32,629 nucleotides of DNA from Planctomycetota bacterium. GTDB taxonomy: Bacteria > Planctomycetota > Phycisphaerae > Phycisphaerales > SM1A02. Under the pieces are notes generated by a model that saw nothing but the letters and a program-made list of their open reading frames with translations, searched no databases and was not told where the DNA came from. This document shows, in pieces, positions 22,492 through 29,992 of this stretch. The stretch is from assembly GCA_003671025.1 (NCBI GenBank), contig QWPW01000036.1:1-32629 (forward strand), in the 5' to 3' direction. Each line of letters opens with the position of its first letter. Positions within the stretch are counted from its first letter, which is position 1. A program made the translations under genes and the position numbers.

Positions 22492-22497
22492 AAGGTA
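22492..22497 (-). promoter_or_regulatory. TANNNT box of the lipoprotein operon
   Basis: TACCTT, then TCCGCC (six bases), then ATG 22485 on the minus strand. The divergent pheT has a matching box at 22533-22538, so the two promoters lie back to back within 59 bp. Confidence 0.35.
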
Positions 22498-22532
22498 GCG
22501 CAATCGATCACCGCGCGACGCAACAGACGCGC

Positions 22533-22538
22533 TACTCT
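22533..22538 (+). promoter_or_regulatory. TANNNT box of pheT
   Basis: TACTCT followed by six bases and the pheT ATG at 22545. No Shine-Dalgarno is seen. The predicted transcript would begin at the start codon. Confidence 0.35.
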
Positions 22539-22544
22539 GCGCGG

Positions 22545-24608
22545 ATGCGCACGAGTGTGAAGTGGATCAACGACTATCTCGACCGACCTGCCGACGCGAG
22601 TGAACAAGCGGCAGTACTCACCGCCGCCGGACTTCCGCTTGATGGCGGCGATACCGCGGAAAACGGCGAGATTTGGCAGGAGATTGAGACCACTTCCAAT
22701 CGGGGCGACTGCTTGTGCCACGTAGGAATGGCGCGCGAGATCGCTGCATCCACCGGCCGATCGTTGCGCCCACCGACCACCACGCTCGTGAGCAGTGGAC
22801 TGCCCGCGCGTGACTTCATTCGCGTCACCAATCACGAACACGCGATGTGTCCGCGCTACACCGCGCGCGTCATTCGCGGCGTCACGGTGGCGGCCAGTCC
22901 CGCGTGGCTGCAAACGCGACTGATTGCCATCGGACAAATTCCGCGCAACAACATTGTCGATGCCACCAACTTCGTGCTCTTTGAATTGGGTCAGCCCACG
23001 CATGTGTTTGATCTTGCGACGCTCAACGGCGCGCACATTCACATTCGCAAAGCGCGCGCGGACGAACCGTTTCTTCCGCTGGGCAGTGATGCCAAGGAAA
23101 TCAAACTCACCGCAAACGACTTGGTGATTGCCGATCAAGATCGCGTCGTGGCGCTCGCGGGTGTCAAAGGCGGTGCCAGCGCGAGCGTCAGCGAAACCAC
23201 GACCGACGTTGTGCTTGAAGCCGCGACGTTTGATCCCATCGCGGTGCGCAGCGCCTCGCGTCGTCACTCCATCGCCTCGGACTCGTCGTATCGCTTCGAG
23301 CGCATCGTGCATGCGGCGCAGATTGATGAAGCCGCCGATCGCCTCGCGTCGTTGATCCTCGAGATTGCCGGCGGAACGTTGTGCCAAGGCGTCGTCGAAG
23401 CAGGCGCGCCAATCCCTGAGCCACGCAAGATCACTTTGCGACCCGTTCGTTGCCGCGCGATTCTCGGATTCGATATCTCCACCGCACGCATGATGGAACT
23501 ACTAGCCACGCTGGGATTTTCGCCGCGATGCGTTGGAACGGGCGCGAGTGAAGTGATCGAAACCATCGCACCGCCGCGACGCGTTGATGTCGAACGCGAG
23601 ATAGATTTGATCGAAGAGATTTGTCGCCTGCACGGACTCGATGCGATTCCCGTGGCCGACACGATTTCCGTGCGCGTCCCCACGGAAAACCCCGTCGAAC
23701 GAGGCACGCGCGCCGTCAAAGATTTACTGGTGGGCATGGGCTACATCGAGACGGTGACCCACACGCTCATCGGCGAACGCGCCGCGGAACCGTTCTTGAT
23801 GCACGGCGCGAAGTTGCTCAAGGTCGATGACGAACGCGCCGGCGGCGAAGGTGCGCTGCGTCCCTCTGTGGTCGCGAGTTTGCTGCGTGTTCGTCGCCAC
23901 AATCTCGATCAAGGCGCGCACAACCTGCGACTGTTTGAGTTTGCCAGCGCGTTTCATTACGCGAATGGAACGCACGTCGAACGGCCAACATTGGCCATGC
24001 TCGCGGACATGCCTGAAGGCACGCGCGACGCGCAGATCGCCTATCGCTTGATGCGTGGCATGGTCGAGCGTGTGCTCGCGTTGGTGGTGCCGCGCAGTGC
24101 CACGATCGCGTTCGTCAAGTCGAATGAACCCGCATGGCTTTCTTCGTGTGCGCGCATCGTGGTCGATGCAGGACGTGGCGCGATCGACATCGGATGCGTT
24201 GGCTTGGTCGACACGCGCATTCTCAAAGCCAACGGCATCGATCGCCCCACCGCAGCGTGCGAACTGCAACTGCGCACGCTGCTTGCGCAGTATCCCCCGC
24301 TCAACGGTGCCGTCGAATTGCCCGCATTTCCCGCGAGTGAACGCGACATTTCCGCGATCGTTGCTGACGGCGTGGAGTACGCCGCGATCGAGCGCGAGAT
24401 TGTTGAGTTGCAGCTGCCGTGCCTTGAATCGGTGCAGTTTGTGACGACATTCCGCGGCAAGCAAATCGGTGAAGGCAAGAAGAGCGTGTCGCTGCGATTG
24501 CTCTTTCGCGCCAGTGATCGCACGCTGCGCAGCGAAGAAGCGGACGGCGCGGTGGCGCGCGCAGTCACCCAGTTACGCGACGCTCTGGGCGCTGAGATTC
24601 GTAGTTGA
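22545..24608 (+). CDS. pheT: Phenylalanyl-tRNA synthetase beta subunit, short form
   Basis: The 687-residue beta chain of the (alpha-beta)2 enzyme that charges tRNA-Phe; the alpha chain holds the catalytic site. Seen in order: the N-terminal domain (MRTSVKWINDYLDR, AAGLPLDG), a direct jump to ETTSNRGDCLCHVGMAREIA of the B1 domain, B3/B4 (VTNHEHAMCPRYTARVI, NNIVDATNFVLFELGQPTHVFD), B5 (ITLRPVRCRAILGFDI, EEICRLHG), the B6/B7 synthetase-like core (VKDLLVGMGYIETVTHTLIG), and the C-terminal anticodon-binding domain (FPASERDISAIV). The EMAP-type tRNA-binding domain of about 110 residues found in E. coli PheT (795 residues) is missing. pheS is not adjacent. Confidence 0.95.
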   Translation: MRTSVKWINDYLDRPADASEQAAVLTAAGLPLDGGDTAENGEIWQEIETTSNRGDCLCHVGMAREIAASTGRSLRPPTTTLVSSGLPARDFIRVTNHEHAMCPRYTARVIRGVTVAASPAWLQTRLIAIGQIPRNNIVDATNFVLFELGQPTHVFDLATLNGAHIHIRKARADEPFLPLGSDAKEIKLTANDLVIADQDRVVALAGVKGGASASVSETTTDVVLEAATFDPIAVRSASRRHSIASDSSYRFERIVHAAQIDEAADRLASLILEIAGGTLCQGVVEAGAPIPEPRKITLRPVRCRAILGFDISTARMMELLATLGFSPRCVGTGASEVIETIAPPRRVDVEREIDLIEEICRLHGLDAIPVADTISVRVPTENPVERGTRAVKDLLVGMGYIETVTHTLIGERAAEPFLMHGAKLLKVDDERAGGEGALRPSVVASLLRVRRHNLDQGAHNLRLFEFASAFHYANGTHVERPTLAMLADMPEGTRDAQIAYRLMRGMVERVLALVVPRSATIAFVKSNEPAWLSSCARIVVDAGRGAIDIGCVGLVDTRILKANGIDRPTAACELQLRTLLAQYPPLNGAVELPAFPASERDISAIVADGVEYAAIEREIVELQLPCLESVQFVTTFRGKQIGEGKKSVSLRLLFRASDRTLRSEEADGAVARAVTQLRDALGAEIRS

Positions 24609-24684
24609 TGAGACGGGTGGCGATTGCTGATTGATGTTGCATGTCGCATGCCTGATGCGACGCGTGATGCAAAACTTGGCTCTC

Positions 24685-25326
24685 ATGAATGCTCCTGCGA
24701 TGAACGCACAAACTCAACCACTCTCCTCGATGACCATCAGCGCGTTCATGGATGCGCTGGCCGCCGCGGCGCCTGTTCCTGGTGGCGGAGCCGTCGCGGG
24801 CGTGACGCTTGCGCAAGCCAACGCGTTGGGTGCAATGGTCGTGGGCTACGCGATTGGCAAGGCGAAATTCGCGGCGCACGATGCGTGTCACCGCGCGACG
24901 CACGAGCATTTCGAACTGGCGCGTCATGAGGCGCTGCGCTTGGCCGACGCGGACGCCGCGGCGTACGCGAAACTCAACGCGTTGTGGAAACTGGCGAAAG
25001 ATGATCCCGCTCGCGGCGGTTTTCTCGACGCAGTTCGCGGCGCGATTGCACCCGCAGAATCAACCGCACAAGCTGCGTTGGCCACACTCAACGCGCTCGC
25101 GCTTCTCGTAGGCACGACAAGCATCAGTCTGGCCAGTGACCTTCGCATCGCCATCGACCTCGCCGCCGCGAGCGCGCGCGCGGCCCAAGAAAATGTCCGC
25201 ATCAATCTGCCTTCGATCGCCGACGAATCAGAACGCGCAAACATCCGTGCGCGCACCGAATCACTGCTCCACGAAGCGCAATCGCTCGCGAACGAACTCC
25301 AAGCTCGCCTCGCGACCAATGCATGA
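24685..25326 (+). CDS. Cyclodeaminase/cyclohydrolase family protein (FTCD C-domain type)
   Basis: A 213-residue helical protein of the formiminotransferase-cyclodeaminase C-domain family. The signature is near the start: SMTISAFMDALAAAAPVPGG followed by GAVAGVTLAQANALGAMVVG. Further family blocks are ADADAAAYAKLNALWKL and TTSISLASDLRIAIDLAAAS. Relatives convert formimino-tetrahydrofolate to methenyl-tetrahydrofolate or hydrolyse methenyl-tetrahydrofolate in one-carbon metabolism; the exact reaction cannot be set from sequence. Length fits stand-alone versions. It lies 76 bp after pheT on the same strand. Start 24685 is one of several Met choices (24634, 24667, 24700); none has a clear Shine-Dalgarno. 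Confidence 0.8.
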   Translation: MNAPAMNAQTQPLSSMTISAFMDALAAAAPVPGGGAVAGVTLAQANALGAMVVGYAIGKAKFAAHDACHRATHEHFELARHEALRLADADAAAYAKLNALWKLAKDDPARGGFLDAVRGAIAPAESTAQAALATLNALALLVGTTSISLASDLRIAIDLAAASARAAQENVRINLPSIADESERANIRARTESLLHEAQSLANELQARLATNA

Positions 25327-25386
25327 AACTGCGATTGCAAGCGCGAGACGGCTCAAGTGCGCGCGAGTCGCAAGCCGAAAAACATC

Positions 25387-25659
25387 ATGATGCCTCACCC
25401 GCGCAAGCACACCGATCGAGTGGACATCGCGGCGTTGCGCGGCGATGAGAGCGCCGCGGCAAACACGCCAGCGCCGAGGGCGCGCGAAGAACCGAAACCG
25501 TTTCTCATGATTTGGTTTCGCTGCTGCAGCGTCTACGCACGACTCCCCAAGTCGGCCGATGGAACCGCGTACCAAGGTCGTTGTCCCAAGTGTCGCGCAC
25601 AGTTGCGCGTTGGCGTGGGCGAGGGCGGAACCAGCCGACGCATGTTTGAAGCGCAGTGA
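25387..25659 (+). CDS. Small zinc-ribbon-like protein of a planctomycete-type family
   Basis: A 90-residue basic protein. The N-terminal 38 residues are polar and probably disordered. Residues 43-90 form a compact domain: WFRCC (Cys46, Cys47), ARLPKSADGTAYQGRCPKC (Cys66, Cys69) and GEGGTSRRMFEA. Two Cys pairs separated by about 18 residues suggest a zinc ribbon. I recall similar WFxCC...GRCPxC...GGTxxRxF proteins in Planctomycetes, unverified here. It starts 60 bp after the cyclodeaminase gene. Its function is unknown. ATG 25390 is equally possible. Confidence 0.6.
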   Translation: MMPHPRKHTDRVDIAALRGDESAAANTPAPRAREEPKPFLMIWFRCCSVYARLPKSADGTAYQGRCPKCRAQLRVGVGEGGTSRRMFEAQ

Positions 25660-25764
25660 TGGCAACGCCGCGCGCGCGCTTTGACGATGCCTCCCCATTG
25701 CAACGACGAATCACGATGTGATCACGCGCACTGCTTCGCTTCCCCATCGCGCGCCCCGACGCGG

Positions 25765-25770
25765 TAGGCT
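25765..25770 (+). promoter_or_regulatory. Weak TANNNT box before the hydrolase GTG
   Basis: TAGGCT lies six bases upstream of the GTG start at 25777; only T, A and the final T match. Upstream, ATCAC-GAT-GTGAT (25710-25722) is a 13-base inverted repeat that might be an operator. Confidence 0.25.
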
Positions 25771-25776
25771 CATGTC

Positions 25777-26676
25777 GTGTTTGATGCCTCGTCTCTCTTG
25801 GGTGCCACTGCGTTTCTCGGCGCCACCTCCTTGATTTGTTACGGCGGCGCGCTCGGCGGAATCGTCGCCGAAGCGATGCGCCCTCAGCGCAAGACGGTTG
25901 GTTGGGCGCTTGGCCGAGGAACTCCCATCGAGCCCGATGCGTGGGGCTTGCCCGCGCGCACATGGATTCACACGTTTCGCGGCGCAAAATGCCCAGTTTT
26001 CGACATCGGCGACGCTGACCCCGCTGCGCCCACCGCAGTGGTGTTGCATGGTTTCGCACGTTCGCGCTACGACGCTCTCGCACGCCTGGGTCCCCTACTT
26101 CCTTTCGCGCGGCGCTTCATTCTGCCTGACCTCCCAGGACACGGCGATGCGCGAGGTCGCGGCACGCGTCTGGGTGCTGACGAGGATTGTTTCGTCTCCT
26201 CGCTGCTCACAGAATCCACCACAGCTTCGCTGCTGTTGGTCGGACATTCACTGGGCGCGACGGTCGCCATTCACGCGGCGACGGGTGATGCACTTCGTGA
26301 CCGCGTGCAAGGAGTGCTCGCACTCGCGCCCTATGAACGCTTGCGCACTCCGCTGGGCGCGCGACTTGATCTGCGCGGAATGCCGCGCGCTCCGCTCTTG
26401 GGTCCAACCATCGCGACGCTCGCGCTGCTGGGAATTCGTGAGCGGTCGACCCGCGCCGCCGCCGAGCAACTGCGTTGTCCACTCGCCGTGATCGCGGGCG
26501 AATGCGACCCCGTGACACCGATCGAGGAGGCGCACCTCATCGCGGAAGCAGCAAAACGTGGGCGTTTCACGCTGTTAGCGCATGGCCGTCATGATGATTT
26601 CCACACGGTCGGACGCGAAGAGATGAGCAATGCGTGCGCATGGCTCGCGCAGCAAACGCACACGCTCAACGCATGA
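25777..26676 (+). CDS. Alpha/beta hydrolase with N-terminal membrane segment
   Basis: A 299-residue serine hydrolase. Residues 5-34 are hydrophobic (LLGATAFLGATSLICYGGAL) and may anchor it in the membrane. The fold signs are VVLHGFARSR (oxyanion loop, 88-97), ILPDLPGHGDARG, nucleophile elbow GHSLG with Ser158, acid Asp244 in GECDPVTP, and base His272 or His276 in HGRHDDFH. It resembles lysophospholipase or monoglyceride lipase-like members; the substrate is unknown. GTG is the start because no in-frame ATG precedes the fold. It is convergent with the next gene across a shared terminator. Confidence 0.8.
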   Translation: MFDASSLLGATAFLGATSLICYGGALGGIVAEAMRPQRKTVGWALGRGTPIEPDAWGLPARTWIHTFRGAKCPVFDIGDADPAAPTAVVLHGFARSRYDALARLGPLLPFARRFILPDLPGHGDARGRGTRLGADEDCFVSSLLTESTTASLLLVGHSLGATVAIHAATGDALRDRVQGVLALAPYERLRTPLGARLDLRGMPRAPLLGPTIATLALLGIRERSTRAAAEQLRCPLAVIAGECDPVTPIEEAHLIAEAAKRGRFTLLAHGRHDDFHTVGREEMSNACAWLAQQTHTLNA

Positions 26677-26722
26677 GCGCGGGCTTGGTGAATGAATTCG
26701 CGTGACTTGCTTGCACGAAAAA

Positions 26723-26751
26723 CAAGCGCCGCGCGAAGTGCGCGGCGCTTG
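26723..26751. terminator. Bidirectional intrinsic terminator between convergent genes
   Basis: A perfect 12-bp stem, CAAGCGCCGCGC paired with GCGCGGCGCTTG, and a GAAGT loop. On the minus strand it is followed by TTTTTC, a real U-tract, so it mainly ends the leftward secreted-protein transcript. Plus-strand sequence after it (AGTTGTGTCTC) is only weakly T-rich. Confidence 0.8.
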
Positions 26752-26822
26752 AGTTGTGTCTCATTGAACGTGTGCTGCATGTTGACGATGCGTTGCGCAT
26801 GATCGACATGCGCGAGGCACGC

Positions 26823-28595
26823 TCACTTCGTCGCCGCAGGATAGATGCGGTAACGCGATGCAAATCCGTTGGACAGCGAACGCACATCAAACGTCGCGTC
26901 GCCAAAGCAGCGCTTCATCGAGTCCGCTTTCATGAGCGCGCGAAGTCCGCTGAGATCTCCCATGGCAACGCCCAGTCCAGGAATTTCAGCGTCTTCATCG
27001 ATGCCCGACATCGCGCCCATTTGCTCTTGCATCACCGTCATTGCGTAGGTCGCTGAAGCGAACTGCTGCGCAAAATCAGTCCAACCCATCGCCACCAATG
27101 GCTCCTTGGACATCGACGCGAGCGCCGCTGCAAACTGCGGATTTCCCGCGAGTCCGGCCTCGCCCTTGGCATCGACCGAGCGCAACCCTTGCTCCACTTG
27201 CTGCACCGAACCAAGGAGCATCGCGCCGCCGCCGATTCCCACCGCCATCGGTGCGAATTCGTCAGAGAGAATCGTCATGCCGTTGAAGTCGCGCGACTGC
27301 AGACCCAAGGGAAGCAGGTTCAGCATGTCACTCACTGCCGCTGCGGAGTCCTTGTCGTTCTTCATCGCGATCGCGGTCACGCTCGTGCTCGCCAGCGGAT
27401 TCTCCGCATCGAAGGCAGAACTCCAATTTTGCAGCTGTGGACCCATCGACGCGAATGCCGCGGTCATCGCGGGGCGGAACATCTCGAGCGAATCCTTCAC
27501 CATCTCCACTTGCTCTTCTGGAAGTCCCGCGATGATGCCATCGAGCACTGCAACGATCTGGTCGAACTTGACGTTGACGGTCATGTAACTCACGGCATCC
27601 GCAGGAACCATCGCGCTCGGCGCAGTGGGAATGCTTGACGCATCAACCAACGAAAGCACACCGCCTTTACCGTTGGGCATGTACACGCCGAAACCCTGCT
27701 CGAAGACGCCGTCGTTGGCGTGCAGACCAACGCTGATCGCTTGAATGTCGCCGAACACGCGCTCAAGCAATGGCTGGAACAAAATCATTTGCGGCACAGT
27801 GGACATCAGTGATGCAGCAGGCTTGGTCGTGAAGACCGCGTAGAGATCTTGGGTACCACCGGCGAGTTGCGCGGCGTTCTTGAAGGTCTCGGTCTCACCT
27901 GCCGACTTCGCGTGATCACCGTCGACGCGAGTCAGCAGCATGTCCATCGATGCGGTGGAGCCAGAGACGAGCAAGCGACCTTTGTCGGACACCATGCACA
28001 TCGACCTCGGGCCAAGCTCAGGCATCCCCATACCCATCGCATCCATTTCGTCGCCCTCTTCATCGCCCTCAGGTGCATCGGCACCGAGCGAGAGAACGAG
28101 CGCGCGACGGCCGCGAATCTCTTCGGCAGTGATCTTCTCGCCACCGGCCTCTGCGGTCTTCTCCATCTTCGCCATCATTGCATCGAGCACCTTCGCTGCC
28201 TTTTCACTGTCGGCGCCCCAGTCAGCGAAGAAGATGAACTCAACGCTAGGAATTCCCAGCTCTTCGTCGAGTTCGGCCACGAGCGCCGCGCCCAAACTCG
28301 AGGGCCATGTCAGTTCATCGCGTTGGAAACCAGCTTCATTTGCCGCTTCCGCAAGATCTTTCTCCATCTTGTCTTTGAACTTCTTCACTTCTTCCAAGAC
28401 GCCGGCATCGTTCCACAACTTTCCAAAGCCGGTGCTCTCGACACGCGACCACATGCCCTTCATATCGTCGACGCCCACGACAAGAAACGCCGTGTCAGGC
28501 GCGATGTCGCGAATGGTGAGTACATCGGCGGCGAACGCAGAAGATGCAACGAAGGAAGTACAGACGAGCAGTGAGGCGAGCGAAACTTGAGTCAC
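26823..28595 (-). CDS. Secreted protein of unknown function (DUF3352-like)
   Basis: A 590-residue exported protein. The GTG start at 28595 has a good Shine-Dalgarno (AAGGGAA) and gives a signal peptide VSLASLLVCTSFVASSAFA followed by ADVL. A longer frame to 28679 is unlikely. The mature protein begins IRDIAPDTAFLVVGVDDMKG, similar to the opening of DUF3352 proteins, and alternates helices and strands (TETFKNAAQLAGGTQDLYAV, then AVSYMTVNVKFDQIVAVLDG). A Met-rich acidic insert (EGDEEGDEMDAMGMGMPE) is present. Family assignment is tentative; no catalytic motif is visible. It ends 72 bp before a strong terminator and follows the protease gene on the same strand. Confidence 0.65.
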   Translation of the reverse strand: MTQVSLASLLVCTSFVASSAFAADVLTIRDIAPDTAFLVVGVDDMKGMWSRVESTGFGKLWNDAGVLEEVKKFKDKMEKDLAEAANEAGFQRDELTWPSSLGAALVAELDEELGIPSVEFIFFADWGADSEKAAKVLDAMMAKMEKTAEAGGEKITAEEIRGRRALVLSLGADAPEGDEEGDEMDAMGMGMPELGPRSMCMVSDKGRLLVSGSTASMDMLLTRVDGDHAKSAGETETFKNAAQLAGGTQDLYAVFTTKPAASLMSTVPQMILFQPLLERVFGDIQAISVGLHANDGVFEQGFGVYMPNGKGGVLSLVDASSIPTAPSAMVPADAVSYMTVNVKFDQIVAVLDGIIAGLPEEQVEMVKDSLEMFRPAMTAAFASMGPQLQNWSSAFDAENPLASTSVTAIAMKNDKDSAAAVSDMLNLLPLGLQSRDFNGMTILSDEFAPMAVGIGGGAMLLGSVQQVEQGLRSVDAKGEAGLAGNPQFAAALASMSKEPLVAMGWTDFAQQFASATYAMTVMQEQMGAMSGIDEDAEIPGLGVAMGDLSGLRALMKADSMKRCFGDATFDVRSLSNGFASRYRIYPAATK

Positions 28596-28641
28596 GTGAA
28601 GATTCCCTTGTGAGTGAGCGAACTGGAGCGAGCGAAGCGGC

Positions 28642-28684
28642 GGTGCTTGGAAAGGTGTCGCGCGAGGTTTCACCACCAAGCACC
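28642..28684 (-). other. Stem-loop between the protease and secreted-protein genes
   Basis: GGTGCTTGG (28642-28650) pairs perfectly with CCAAGCACC (28676-28684). Inside, GGTG (28654-28657) and CACC (28671-28674) extend it. It lies 38 bases after the protease stop and no T-run follows leftward. It may be a processing or attenuation hairpin between two genes of one transcript. Confidence 0.55.
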
Positions 28685-28721
28685 GATGAATGCCATAAAG
28701 GAGCGAAGAACTGTCGGACAG

Positions 28722-29756
28722 TTACGACTTCGATGGCGCGAGCGCTGTCGACTTCGCGGGCGAAACGTTGCCTGTTCCATCCTTCAACTCCGGCGGCGCG
28801 CCATCAGAAGTACGCGCTGGTGGCTTCTGATAGTTGTGACCGGAATTGGGATTGTTACGGTCGTAGGCGAACGCCTCGCGGTTGCGCACGAAGTCCTTCA
28901 CGTAGCGCGCGGGAATGGCAAATCCCAGCGCTTCTCCGCCGCGAATACCCATGTTGGTGATGCCGATGATCTCGCCTTGGGTGTTGAACAGCGGACCACC
29001 CGAGTTGCCCGGATTGATCGGCGTATCCGTTTGGATGTAAGTCAATCCATCGAAACTGCGCTGCGTGGTGGAGATCACGCCTTGGGTGAGTGTGCGCTCA
29101 AGCCCGAGAGGACTTCCGATCGCGAACACGCTCTGTCCGTTCTCCAGTTTTTCCGCGTCTTGCACGGGCGCGAACTGAAAGTCCTTGCCTTCGGGGTGCT
29201 TGAGACGGATGAGCGCAAGGTCGATGTGATTGTTCACCGCGACCAACTCAACGTCGTCAAGATCGGTGCGCTTGAGCGTGCCGTCTGCTTGCGCAAACCA
29301 TACCGTCGCGCGCAGATTGGTCTCGCCTTGCACGACGTGCGCGTTGGTGATCGCGTACCCGTCGCGCGAAAGAATAACGCCTGAACCAAGCCCGCTCGGC
29401 GTCGAAACTTTGATCACCGCAGGTCCAAGGATCTTCGCTTGCTCACGCGGCGGAAGTTCGAGCAGCCCCACCGCGGTGGTGTAGATCGACTCGACTTTCA
29501 ACTCGACGTTGGCAGAGGCGGTTTGCGAATCTACCGACGCGACATCGTCCACCGAAAAACTCAACACATCAGGACCGACATCGATCCAGATGCGGCGATC
29601 GGTGCGCTTGACGATCGTGCCATCGATCGATGCACCGCTCTTCAGGTTGACCACGTCAGACTTCATGATCGCGCCTGCGCCGAGCGCGCTCACGCACAGC
29701 GCAGCAATGCAACCGAGCGCGATCATCCGCACATTTCGTCTTGGCACCGAGTGCAT
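28722..29756 (-). CDS. Exported trypsin-like (HtrA-type) serine protease without PDZ domain
   Basis: A 344-residue protein. A signal peptide covers residues 1-30 (MHSVPRRNVR, then MIALGCIAALCVSALGAGA). A small beta domain (NLKSGASIDGTIVKRTDRRI) precedes the protease. The catalytic triad by motif is His140 (TNAHVV), Asp179 (NNHIDLALIRL) and Ser252 (NPGNSGGPL), with the HtrA-like loop GSPLGLERTLTQGVIS and LGFAIPARYVKDFV. HtrA/DegP proteases degrade misfolded envelope proteins, but PDZ domains are absent here; the last 45 residues are a disordered Pro/Ser/Lys tail. Start 29756 gives a normal signal peptide. A start at 29828, 11 bases from a TATACT box, would add 24 residues and is the leaderless alternative. 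Confidence 0.85.
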   Translation of the reverse strand: MHSVPRRNVRMIALGCIAALCVSALGAGAIMKSDVVNLKSGASIDGTIVKRTDRRIWIDVGPDVLSFSVDDVASVDSQTASANVELKVESIYTTAVGLLELPPREQAKILGPAVIKVSTPSGLGSGVILSRDGYAITNAHVVQGETNLRATVWFAQADGTLKRTDLDDVELVAVNNHIDLALIRLKHPEGKDFQFAPVQDAEKLENGQSVFAIGSPLGLERTLTQGVISTTQRSFDGLTYIQTDTPINPGNSGGPLFNTQGEIIGITNMGIRGGEALGFAIPARYVKDFVRNREAFAYDRNNPNSGHNYQKPPARTSDGAPPELKDGTGNVSPAKSTALAPSKS

Positions 29757-29839
29757 GTCGCGAGACTGATTGGCCAACTTAGACACGACGTTGAGTGGGT
29801 GGACGAATGGGAGTTGTTTCGGATCCATATGAAGGTCGT

Positions 29840-29847
29840 AGTATACC
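29840..29847. promoter_or_regulatory. Overlapping divergent -10 boxes (protease and FG-GAP genes)
   Basis: AGTATACC reads TATACT leftward (29845-29840, 5 of 6 to consensus) and TATACC rightward (29842-29847). It lies in GTAG-TATAC-CTAC, short inverted arms that could bind a regulator. Neither direction has a clear -35. If both are used, the two genes compete for one core. Confidence 0.4.
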
Positions 29848-29865
29848 TACCACTCTTGCGACGGA

Positions 29866-29936
29866 GTCGGTGAGGATGTTTGCGCAGAGAGTTCTCATGC
29901 GGCGACGCATGGATCTCTGCGTGCACTCTCACCGAC
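29866..29936 (+). ncRNA. Candidate cis-regulatory 71-nt nested hairpin upstream of the FG-GAP gene
   Basis: Three coaxial stems by eye: GTCGGTGAG (29866-29874) with CTCACCGAC (29928-29936); CGCAGAGA (29883-29890) with TCTCTGCG (29914-29921), extended by two G-U pairs; and CATGCG (29896-29901) with CGCATG (29906-29911). The loop GCGA is a GNRA tetraloop on the plus strand. Internal loops are 6x4 and 5x2. About 25 base pairs in 71 bases far exceeds chance. It ends 56 bases before the ATG at 29993, a normal place for a leader element. No known riboswitch family was recognised. Confidence 0.55.
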
Positions 29937-29992
29937 GACTCTCCGAGCACACTGACCGTTGCCCACACCACGAATTCCGTGAGCCTCTAACT

